This document shows positions 27,482 through 37,522 of a stretch of 64,000 nt of DNA, one piece after another. Origin of the DNA: Paramecium sonneborni. Lineage: Eukaryota > Ciliophora > Oligohymenophorea > Peniculida > Parameciidae. The notes under the pieces are model-generated. The model worked only from the letters and a program-made list of their open reading frames with translations, had not been told where the DNA came from and did no database searches. The position numbers and the translations under genes were made by a program. How positions within the stretch are numbered: position 1 is the first letter of the stretch; every line of letters starts with the position of its first letter. The stretch is from positions 220,410 through 284,409 of the forward strand of contig CAJJDN010000131.1 of NCBI GenBank assembly GCA_905182985.1, read 5' to 3'.

Positions 27482-29854
27482 TCAAATACATAATTATAAT
27501 GGTTAATTCAAAAATTTCTTCAAATTTTCTATACCTGGTCCTTCTATCTAAGTCTCCTTCATAAATTGAACATCATCAGTTTGCTGCTACCAATACTTCA
27601 AGTTCTCATGAATCTGCTGCAAACAAACTTCTGTCACTTTTTTACTATGCAGACTTAGACTATCATGTACTTCTGCAATAAAGTAACGAATGCATTGAAC
27701 ATTGGTAAAACTATGGCTTTGAGAAATCCCTCTTAAGATTTTGTTACACACTAGTTTCTGTCGCACATTGGAGACACAGGTACTTTCAAATATGATTCCA
27801 AATCTCCTTGCAAGAAAAACTCCTCAATAATTCTTCTACTCCAAAGTTTGTGCATTTTTAATTGCTTTGCTCCATGACCAACATCTTTATGATAATCATT
27901 GTATGTATACCTGCACATTTGATGCAAATAGACATTAACAAGTTTTTATCAAGATCTTATGATTCTGTCAATTCTAAATAATTCTAGAATCTGTTCATCA
28001 ATTAAAAATGTTTTGTAAGATCGGTATCCAAGATTAGATTTAAACAATATTTTCTAAAACCTTTCTATTCAATCTATCCCAGATTCTGAATTATATTAAA
28101 TTGATCTTAGGAGAGCATTTAGAATAATAAAAAAGAATGATAATTCTCAAGCACACTTTAATCATTATCTAAGAATAATCATTCAATATTACATAATAAT
28201 GCTAATTTGCATTTGTTGCTCATCATAAATCCATTATTCAACCCAGGATGCCCAATATCATGTCCTAAAGATGATATTATTAAACAAGCTTATTCAAAAT
28301 CATCTAGTAATTCATTCAAGCCATTCTCCAAGAAAAAACCAGTTGAATTTGTTACATCAAGAGCATGCATCGAATTATGGTATAAATTATTATGGTATGA
28401 CATATCAATTCTTATAGCAAGTTCTCCAATCATTTCAGGTTTCGTGATTTTTAAAGTTTAGGTTATTTTAAATTTCTTAAAATAGTTTATTGTATTTTCT
28501 AAAAATATCCTAGTTTAAATATTATCTTAAGATTTGTTTCTGTAAAATTATAGAAAATCTACATTAAAATCAATTCTCTCAAGTTCATCCTCCTAAACAT
28601 AATCTAGATTATCTTAAATATATTCAAATGATGGCTATTTCTGTGTGAAATGAGATAATAAAAATCTATGAAATAATTTTGGTAAAATACTATTTCGCAT
28701 CTACTGTAAATCCTTCTTGCTCATTTATCAATTAATTACTCCTCAAAAATTTTGGTAACCAAATCGAATCTTTTTTTCCAGATAGTAAATTCAACAGATC
28801 ATCAATATCTTCTGTTGTAATTTTGACCTCCTCAAGGTTTTTTTCAGAAAATGATGGACTATTAGAATTTTCATTGTTTCTACAATTTTAATCGGTTGCA
28901 CTTGTCATCATTCTCTATGATTTTCTTCTAAATTATGGAGGATTATTGTTATTTTCTATGTTCTAGAAATGATTATTAGATAAATCCTATTATATCGAAC
29001 TTTATTCATCTTGAATATTATTTTCAGGTAGTTATCTAAGTGAAAAGGCATTCTAATGTATTTCTAATAACTTTTTTTTAGGTTGACGAATTCCTTTTTA
29101 AACTGTATTATTTTTTATTAAAAGTTGTTAATATTTAATTAATCTTAATTTCTTCAACAAATCATTAGCTCTAGAAGACAGTTAATATTAAACTTCACTT
29201 TCTTAATTATCTTAGAATTTATTTATCTATTCATTATAGTATTCTCTCATTAAGTCTAATTCTTTGGCAAAATCCTCCATTTTGTTATTGTATTCTGAAT
29301 TAAAAAAATTTGTTCTCCAAATAGTTCCTTCAATAGCAATGAAAGCGATAGCAAAATACTTGATAATTTGGAAGACTTAATTCTGTAAATACAATTGCGT
29401 GATGAAGGATACAATAGAAATTGAATAGGCCATTTTACGAATATGAGGAAGTTGAAATCTAGTAGTAATTAGTATCAGGAAAGCAATTGTAATTAGATAA
29501 TTTTGACAATGCTAAATGCTTAACAAATATTGTTATTCAAAAATACCTTTGCTTTTGATATACAAAAATAAGATTGCTGATTAGTTGAATGCTTATTCCA
29601 AAATAAACTTAAAATTTAACATTATCTTTTCTTTTTTAATGAGTATTTCTTAAGTTGTTTGCTAATATAAAGACTAGAATGATTCTGATAGTCAAATGAT
29701 ACTCTTGATTTTCTGGGAATTCAATTAATGGCCAAATGGCTAATATGAGAAGAAGGAGGAAAACATCTTTAAGGTTGGTTTGGTTTATATTGGATTCTTT
29801 GGTAAAGACTAAACAAAACTTATGTTTGATTTGATCATGAACTTCAGAACTCAT
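27482..29854 (-). CDS. Multipass membrane 3',5'-cyclic-nucleotide phosphodiesterase, 747 aa
   Basis: Five introns (29519-29546, 28666-28690, 28169-28192, 27885-27910, 27645-27670) give 748 codons. The N-terminus holds several hydrophobic helices (VFLLLLILAIWPLIEF; TIRIILVFILA), then a coiled linker, then a class I PDE catalytic domain: YHNNLYHNSMHALDV, metal-binding HDIGHPGLNN, ALLYNDQSVLENYHS, and CADVGHGAKQ. All metal-binding His/Asp positions I can identify are present. Role: hydrolysis of cAMP and/or cGMP, membrane-anchored, plausibly ciliary. The first true ATG is 29854; the frame is open further upstream but without ATG. Confidence 0.88.
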
Positions 29855-29951
29855 ATAAATTATAAGATAAAAATTATTTTGTATTATTATTCTCAATACA
29901 TCTTTTCTAGATACATTAATCCCTCTTTTCTAGATACATATAATAATCCAC

Positions 29952-31019
29952 TCAATTATTTGGTCTATGATGATGTTTTGGTCTAAAAGTTCTGACAAAA
30001 TCAATATTAGATCTTATTTAGTATGTTTTGTGTTTGTATCGCTCTTGTAAATTTAAGAGATTGCTTTTTTTGAAATCCTAGTATAATACAAAAATTTTTA
30101 CAATGAGATATTTTTCGAATAAATATTCATGCCAAAATAGAATATGTCAGATTTATGATCAATTTTAGATTAATTAAGTTTTGTATTGTTTGGATCTTCT
30201 AGTAAAGACTCAGGAGCAGCATATGGGAGTGTTTTTCCATCTCCTCCTTATACTAAAATTTAACCTCCTCTCTTATACATTGCTTCTCCAAAATCTGTTA
30301 TTTTTGCAAAGTAATGTTTAGAAATCTAATATAATGAACAATGATATAAATACTAATATATTACCAGGCTCAAGATTGTTGTGTATCACACCATGAGAAG
30401 ATAAATATCTTAGAGCATGAGTTATTTACAAAAGTATATATAGTCTAGTATCTAAACTTTATGTTTTCTAGAACTTAGCTCTAAATTGATCTAATGATGT
30501 ATGTAGATATAATTCCATAAATAAATGCTCTTAAAATAAGGGCATATTATTCTAGTCATTTGTGTCATCTTTACAAAATTAAGCTATATATGGACAATAT
30601 CTATTAAAAATTAGTTTTACATAGGCTATGATAAAATTTCCCTAAAATCTTGATTTAAATATTACAGAATTTATAATTCTACTTTATTGTTTCTTGTATG
30701 CCTAAATTTTTTTATCTTTTTTGATCACAATTTTCTTCTTTATAAATGCTTAAATATCTTTTTTAGTCAAAATTATCGGTAGACTAAATTTCCTTTATTT
30801 ATTTTTATTGCTTTTTAATCTCAACCTTTTTTTATTATTCCTGATTATTTTTGCCTGAACTTTATACTAGAGAGAATGTTAATTAACTCTTTTAACTACT
30901 GAAAAGTCTCACTCTCTTATAAGTTCAGATTCTTCAAGAATATCAACCTCCTCAGGATTAGAAAAAGTTATACATTTACTAAAATAACTAAATTATTACT
31001 TCTAGATTATTTCATCCAT
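29952..31019 (-). CDS. Protein kinase-like protein, probable pseudokinase, 329 aa
   Basis: Three introns (30889-30912, 30326-30353, 30064-30089) give 330 codons. The N-lobe is diverged: no clear glycine loop or VAIK lysine, and a Lys-rich insertion. Kinase C-lobe features are clear: ELYLHTSLDQF, LQITHALRYLSSHGVIHNNL, then DFG in AKITDFGEAM and an APE-like YAAPES. The catalytic HRD-x-K-x-x-N is replaced by HNN-L-E-P-G-N, so both the catalytic Asp and the following Lys are missing. Its nearest visible relative is the decayed gene next door at 31290-32755 (shared RAKxQ, LRY, AKITDFGEA), suggesting an old tandem duplication. Catalytic inactivity is inferred from the motifs. Confidence 0.72.
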
Positions 31020-31289
31020 TCTCTATAGATATAAATTAAACTATGGATGAATTTTCCTATTCTGATTTTACAATTTCTATTCTAAAAATGGGAAAACCTT
31101 AACAGAAAATTTATTTATTAAATGCATCAATCGATAATGTGATACCCTATTGCATAATGAGAGGTAAAGTGTAGCACCTTTTAAAGACTTGATACCGATA
31201 AAGTATTTTAGTTTACCGTTTATCCTGGATCTAAACATATTATATCGGTCCAATATTCTTAAATTATTATCGAATTTAATTTTAGTAAA

Positions 31290-32755
31290 ATTTAATCAGT
31301 CTCATTTTCAGTACAAAAACAACCAAATCTAAATGAATTATTAATTCTCCAGAAATTATCTTGCAAGCAATCGCTGTAAATACTTAATAATAATAAGAAA
31401 GTTGTATACCTTTTGATCTATATAAGCCTATCCGTCACACTTTCCAATATAAGATTTGCAATCTATACGCTTTCTTTAAAAAATTATTGTTAATTTGCAT
31501 AATGCTAAAAATTTATTCGAAAACCTAAGAGAAATTATTATTTTTAACTCACTATTCAAGCATTATGGTTATTTGCCATTCCTTATTTTTCTTTTTCTCA
31601 ATATTTTTTGTTTTATCAAGAGCCTCACCAAAGTCGGTTATTTTAGCCATTAATGTCTTTGCTATTAAAATGTTTGCTGGTTTTATATCCATATGTATAG
31701 TCAAAATTGTGAATATATCTTAACCCCATGGCAATGTTGTGAGCAATAAAAATTCTTGTAGATAAACTTAAAACTTCTTATTGTTTGGCCCTAAAATTAT
31801 CCAAAGAAGAATTATAATATCTTTCCATCAATAAATATCTTATTTCAACTATATCGGATTCTTTTTTTATTCTAACTCCTGTTTAAATCTTATCTGTTTT
31901 AATAACAAGAGACCTTTTTTGAGCCTATTATTAAGTTTAATTATCCTTTATAATCTAATAAAAAATATCTTTCGAATAAATATTGCAAAATCCTCATTCA
32001 TTTATATGAAATTTTTAATCTATTTAAAATTCACTCATATTTGTTGGTAAGATAACATTTATTTTCACTTAAGACTTATTTTGATAAAAATTGAGCCATA
32101 TTTTTCATATTCTGATTTGTTAAATTTCAAATTCATTAACTATTTAAATATTTAATAATAATTTACTTTTTTACAATATATTTAATCCTTTATCAGCATC
32201 TTTTGGAAAATGAAATCTAAGAGAATGAATAGCAGTCACTATCAAATTATCCAAGTAAACTTCAAATCTTTTAAAGTTAGAAAAAAAATCAGATTTATTA
32301 TTTTAGCATTAAAGATTTAGGCCTCAGTGACCGTAAACTGGATTTATAAAGAAACTTCCAATACGCAAATTGTTATTGAGTCTTAGCATATATTTGCACA
32401 TTTAAAGTCGAAAAAGTTAAAATACAAATTGTAATTAGAAATTACTTTTTAATGCACAGTCATTCGACGATCCTTGTCCGCAAAATAAACGTAAGTATCA
32501 ATTTATTTTTTTAGAAATCTATGGTTATTTCAAATTAATTATAAGCACTCCTTAATAAATCTGTAAAGGAAATGTTATTTTTTATGTGCCTTCTCCATTT
32601 TCTAATTTCTGAGACATAGTTTAAGGGCATTTATTTTAAAGTCTATTTTTGATTTTTACTTTTCGTTCAGATGGAGAAATTATAACATTTTAATCCTTAT
32701 TTCCAAAAATGAATTAATCTTTTTTAATATCGTTTTTATATACTTTATATTGCAT
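31290..32755 (-). pseudogene. Decayed protein kinase gene, tandem relative of the pseudokinase
   Basis: Minus-strand coding remains with Gln/Lys/Asn-rich composition. A 5' piece starts MQYKVYKNDIKKD, then NPVYGH and LHPROPORTIONS-free linker pieces lead to a kinase core: ERYYNSSLDNFRAKQQEVL, ARYIH-like MGLRYIHNF, HMDIKPANILI, and AKITDFGEAL. In the best frame there are TGA codons at about 32498-32500, 32324-32326 and 32105-32107, with no GT...AG pair to remove them. A single-base frameshift at about 31697-31703 separates GLRYIHNF from IHMDIKPAN. Downstream (31290-31480) is a Cys-rich scrap with CFCTENETD. The linker description here is limited to what can be read in scattered frames. Multiple lesions make a functional gene unlikely; sequencing error could explain one but not all. 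Confidence 0.6.
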
Positions 32756-33058
32756 TGAGATGGATAATTTCTTAATTTTAAGTAAAAATATCTTGGTAAC
32801 CAATGATATTTTATAAAATTTTTTTAATCTCCTCTTCCATATTGAGAATTTTAATATTTACTCAATTAAGTAGGGAGATTAATTCAAAAAAACAAAATAA
32901 AAGAAATTTCTATTAACGAATAGAAAAAGATATATAAAAATTTATTAGAAGCAGCATAAAAAATTAATTATATTATAAATTCTGCAAAATATTTGTATAT
33001 ATCAAAAGCGGATTGAATTCGTATTATTTTTGTAAAATTATTATTAAAGAAATTAATA
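32756..33058. other. Intergenic
   Basis: About 300 bp of AT-rich DNA upstream of TRIP4. Presumed TRIP4 promoter; nothing else recognised. Confidence 0.5.
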
Positions 33059-35081
33059 ATGAATAGAAAAGAATGCTTATGTGAAGGTTAGCAACATAAA
33101 CTTATAAATAATTGTATAAGTTGTGGTCGAATTGTTTGTTAGTAAGAGGGAGAAGGACCATGTTTATTTTGTGGAAATCCAATAATGAAAAAAGGAGAGG
33201 TTATAATTGATGATTCATAATTTCCTGATATGGAGTCAAAGACAGCTTATTCGAAAGCTGTAATGCACAAGGACAAACTATTAGATTTTCACAGAAGAGA
33301 TGTTCATCAATCAAATATTATTGATGATTAAGCTGATTATTATTAGATAGTAGATGATGTTTGGTAAAATGAGGATATTCGTTCATAAGCTGTTATAAAA
33401 TTGATTTAATAAGCTGATGCTGAATAAACAAATACAGTAAAGTAAGTTCTTGATTTGAAAACAAGTAAAAGAATTTTATATATTAAAAATAGTGTAGTTT
33501 AAATTGGAGAAGGAAAGTGATGCAAAATAGGCAGATGAATTTAGAGATGAAGCTTAATAGATGTTAAAGGATGCTGAAATAGAAGAGAAGAAGAAGAAGA
33601 ATAGTAAGACCTCACATCTTGCAGATAATTAAGATTATTAAAAATTATACAATGAAATAATAACAAATTTAAATGAGGGAAATAAAAAAGAATCAAAGAA
33701 ATAGAGTAAAAAATAAAATAAGAATGATCATAATAATCATGGATAATTTAAACCTACTAGTTGTCGAATTTAATTTAATGATGAGTACTTTTAGGATTTT
33801 TAGAAGGAGCTTCTGAAAGTAGTAAATTAGGAAGAAAAATAAGATTTATATGATGAATAATTTTTTAGAGTTGAAGATGGTATTGGATGTTTGTCAATGC
33901 ATTAACCATGGGCATAGTTGGTAGTTGAAGGGTTCAAGAGAATAGAAGGTAGAATGTGGGGAACCAATTATAAAGGACCTTTGTGGATTCATGCAGGAGC
34001 TAAATAGCCAGAAGCAGAATTGATATCAGCAATAGAACATCAATATTCTTAATTATATGGAAATTTAGAAAATGTGCCAGCATTTCCAGCACGTTATCCA
34101 ACTGGAGTATTAATTGGAGTAGTAGATATGGTTGGATATGTTAGGGCAAGTGAATATAATAAGATTGTGCCAAAAGAGAAATAAGAAGAGGGAGAAACTG
34201 AATTTAAATTTGTTTTTAGAAACCCAAGAAAATTGTTGATACCTATTTAAATGAGAGGATCTAACAACATTTTTAAATTAGATGACGATGTCTTAAAAAT
34301 AGCAATCAAATAATTGGAAAAAGTACCAGTTAAATGGGGTCCATACTTAGTTGATCCAAAGGATGTAGCAAAAGAAGTAGTTGGAGAAAAGTAAGTAGAT
34401 GACACTATGTCAAAGATCTAAGAATAATTTGTGATAAACAATATTAGTGAGATTCAAGAGAAAACTGTCAATACAAGTGGAATTCAAGAAAAACTTGGAA
34501 ATATGAGTGGGATTCAGGAGAAATCGATAAATGAATCATTAAAGAATGAAAAATCAATTTAACAAGAAAAACGATATCAGTAGGTTTAATCTTTTGAGAG
34601 TTCCTTCGAAAAGTAATTGGAATGGGGAATCCTCATTAAGGATGTTTTGAAGAGAGATTAACTAATTAGAATAGCCAATTTCTTATAGACAAAGATCAAG
34701 AAATAAAATAATTAAAAGGGACCTTTGAAATAGTCATTTGAGGCCAAAAAGTAATTGCCTTGTCATGACATTGTAACTAATGTGATTTCAAATATCACTG
34801 GAAATGAATAAATATATGATAATTGCACTGTTCATTTCTTCAAAATAGGAGATAAGAAGGTAATCATTCAAAATGCAACTGCATTAATGGTAATTGGTTA
34901 AAGTATGGAGTTTATGGCCAATAATCAGATGATTCAATTGTAGTAGGGGAAAGTACTTTTAATAGAGGATGGATTCAGTTTGAATGGGTCATTTAATAGT
35001 GATTAACAAGACGATAATGTTCTTAAAGACATTAGTTAAGATTATGTGTTTAAAACCTGGTTGATATAATTATAATAATGA
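33059..35081 (+). CDS. TRIP4: TRIP4/ASC-1-like protein: zinc finger plus ASCH domain, 664 aa
   Basis: One 28-nt intron (33465-33492) gives 665 codons. The N-terminus is the conserved TRIP4 zinc finger: [20 protein letters not shown] followed by [13 protein letters not shown]. After a charged coil comes the ASCH domain with [36 protein letters not shown] and [21 protein letters not shown]4 is part of the ASC-1 complex, which handles stalled or collided ribosomes and transcriptional coactivation (family knowledge). Beyond ASCH it carries an extra ~230 residues ([43 protein letters not shown]) of a beta-rich type not recognised. The stop codon overlaps the RPE start by 4 nt. Confidence 0.88.
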
Positions 35082-35799
35082 TAAAAATTGCACCTTCTAT
35101 ATTGACATGTGATTTTTCGATTTTCTATGAGGAGTGTGACAAATTATTAAAGATGGGTGTAGATTGGTTACATTTAGATGTAATGGATGGACATTTCGTT
35201 CCTAATCTTACGTTTGGACCTCCAATCATAAAGTGTTTGACTTAAAGATTGCAAAATCGAACATTTATTGATTTACATTGTATGATATAAGAACCAAGAA
35301 AATGGATAAAGGATCTCTCAAATGCAGGTGGCCACTAAATGACTGTGCATTATGAATCAGATATTGGTAATATTGAAGAATTGTCATAAATGATCAGGAA
35401 TGCAGGCATGAGGCCAGCTCTAGCATTAAAACCTAAAACACTCATTGATCACACTTTAATGGAGATTTTTGATAAATAATTATTTGATATGATTTTGATT
35501 ATGACTGTTGGTATAAAATTACCTAATCTAAGAACCTGGATTTGGTGGGTAAAAGTTCATGGCTGATATGCTACCAAAAGTTACCTAACTAAGATAAAAA
35601 TATCCTAAAATTGATATTTAAGTAGATGGTGGTGTAAATTGTGACAATGTCATCAGTTGCTATTAAGCAGGAGCTAATGTAATTGTTTCTGGAAGTGGAA
35701 GTACCTCTTAACTATAAATAAATAGTTGTCAATGCTAAAGAACCATAGCAATCAATCAATCATATGAAGGAATGTGGATGTTAACATTATAAATGGTGA
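35078..35799 (+). CDS. RPE: Ribulose-5-phosphate 3-epimerase, 224 aa
   Basis: Introns 35511-35532 (22 nt) and 35701-35725 (25 nt) give 225 codons, the family's usual length. Start [14 protein letters not shown] holds the first TIM-barrel strand, so the ATG at 35078 is well fixed. Catalytic and metal motifs: [36 protein letters not shown] (restored by the first splice), IQVDGGVN and VIVSGSG. Cytosolic pentose-phosphate pathway: interconverts ribulose-5-P and xylulose-5-P. It ends 23 nt before the stop of the convergent RAP gene. With its start inside the TRIP4 stop codon, its promoter must lie in TRIP4 coding sequence or the two must share a transcript. Confidence 0.95.
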
Positions 35800-35822
35800 A
35801 TTAATCAATCATATACATTAAA

Positions 35823-36567
35823 TCATTATTCTATTTCTCTAATTTTAAACCCTTTTTTTATCAGGTAATTATATTTCTATTGGTAATTCCCAGTCTTTCT
35901 CTCCTTGAAGTGTAAATAGTGTTTATACCCATTCACCTCTACTATTGTATTTGATTTTGGCAAAAAGAAATCACAATGATATAATCCAACCTCATATTCT
36001 TTAATATATTCCTCCTACAAACTCTCTTCATACTACTTCTAAAAACTGGATTCCTGAAGAAAGTATTTATCCTTTTTATAATTTGTTTCATGAGGTAGCA
36101 TGTATTACAAATAGTAATACATTTTCCTATGCTTAATCACTTATCTTTTACAAAATTCAACAAGTCCACTATTTTCTGTCAAAGCCAAATATAACAGAAA
36201 GTCTGGGACAAGATTTTAAGCTGTTACTTTATTTAATTGTACTCTCATTGGAATCATTTAAGAGAGATTGTGCTTAGCTGCTATTGCTAATATCGATTAT
36301 TGATAATTATTATCATTCTGCTTTATGTTACTAAGTTCCTGAAGTGCCTTACTTACTGTAATTGTCGATCCAAAGCGTTCCCTCTCCATATCCACAATTA
36401 ATTTTCGCAATTAGAAATGGTCGATGTTCTTCTTCTCAGACAGATATGCAAGTAATTCTTATTAGATCAATCATACTTTCATCAAACTCTAAACAAAGAC
36501 CTTTGTATTGACCTAAATGAATATAGGAATTTTAGATTTTAAATAGTAATGTCCTTAAATTATTCAT
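35823..36567 (-). CDS. Short RAP-domain protein, 241 aa
   Basis: A 19-nt intron (36458-36476, GTATGA...AAG) gives 242 codons; unspliced it hits TGA. The N-terminal two thirds is helical (FQLRKLIVDMERERFG; LSNIKQNDNNYQ-type segments). The C-terminus matches a RAP domain: LYHCDFFLPKSNTIVEVNGY, HYLHFKERKTGNYQQKYNYL, IKKGFKIREIE, ending at the TGA. Likely organelle RNA-related like other RAP proteins (inference). It is much shorter than the RAP protein at 7101-8917. Only 19 nt separate its start from the stop of the upstream cytochrome b5 gene on the same strand. Confidence 0.58.
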
Positions 36568-36586
36568 ACTAATTTATTTATAATTT

Positions 36587-37299
36587 TCATTTTGTTTAAT
36601 TCTAATTTTTAATCAGAAATACTCCTGCAACAATAGCCAAAATCAAAAGAATAAAGAAAATAGTACTTGTACTTGAACCGCTTCCACTTGATTTTGGTCT
36701 CACTCCTTTGAAATATTGATATATTAATACCTTATATGACCCCAATTTAAAGTTTTTCTAATTACTTGAACGCACTTTGAGAATGATTTGCGTCATGAAA
36801 TGCTGCGGTTGCATCATCACCACCTTTTCCTAATAAAATTGCTGGACCTCCTGGATGATCATCTTAAAAATCTGTAACATCGTAAACTTTTCCTTCTATC
36901 ACCATCCATAAGTTATCCTTTGTATTATGTTATGCCAATTCCTCCCAGGTAATTTAACGATTTGGATTAATATTATTCTAATTTTGATTATCACACTTCT
37001 ACTTTTTGTTTTTTAGATTTCACAATCTTAATGTAATCACTTGGTTAAGAATCCGAAGTAAGTGTTCCTACTAATCTAGCATTTCTTAGGGAACGAGCAT
37101 AATTTGAATGATTCATTTCTTTAAACTTTTCAGTCCCATCCAATCCACCATATTTAAGCAGAATATCATCACCTCCTGGATGTTCTGCTAAATATGTTGT
37201 TACATCAAACACTTATCCTTCAATCACCACCCAAAGTGATGTACGATTACAATGATCTGCTAACTCATTCCATTCTATTATTCTCTTCTCACCGTACAT
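36587..37299 (-). CDS. Tandem cytochrome b5-domain, tail-anchored protein, 220 aa
   Basis: Two 25-nt introns (36978-37002, 36706-36730) give 221 codons. Two cytochrome b5 domains in a row: first with VFDVTTYLAEHPGGDDIL and EMNHSNYARSL, second with VYDVTDFQDDHPGGPAIL and FHDANHSQSAF. Each keeps the HPGG heme-ligand His and a second downstream His, so both can bind heme. A Ser/Gly/Thr linker is followed by a single C-terminal membrane helix (IFFILLILAIVAGVFLI) and a short polar tail, the layout of ER tail-anchored b5. Role: electron transfer to membrane oxidoreductases or desaturases. Two b5 domains in one tail-anchored protein is unusual. Confidence 0.85.
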
Positions 37300-37522
37300 T
37301 TTATCACAAAAATATCTATTTAAAATTATCTCATTTTCTAAACAATATTTATATCACTCTTCCTTTTTATAAACATTATCTATCTATTTTATTCTTATAA
37401 ATACTAAAATATCAATTAATCTCTTATTATTTTTTAGACATCAAAATCTATTGTTTCAATCATCTTTTCAATATAATTATTTTATAATCTTTTATTTTAA
37501 ACTAATACTACTAATTTATCAA

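Noticed and set aside
29855..30060. Kinase-phosphodiesterase fusion, because the PDE frame is open upstream into the kinase
   Set aside because: A 26-nt intron at 30064-30089 moves the kinase into another frame that ends at TGA 29952-29954, and the upstream PDE frame has no ATG.
32491..32514. Perfect-looking plus-strand intron GTAAGTATCA...TAG
   Set aside because: The flanking plus-strand reading is Leu/Phe/Ile-rich antisense composition, while the minus strand carries kinase motifs. Treated as chance.
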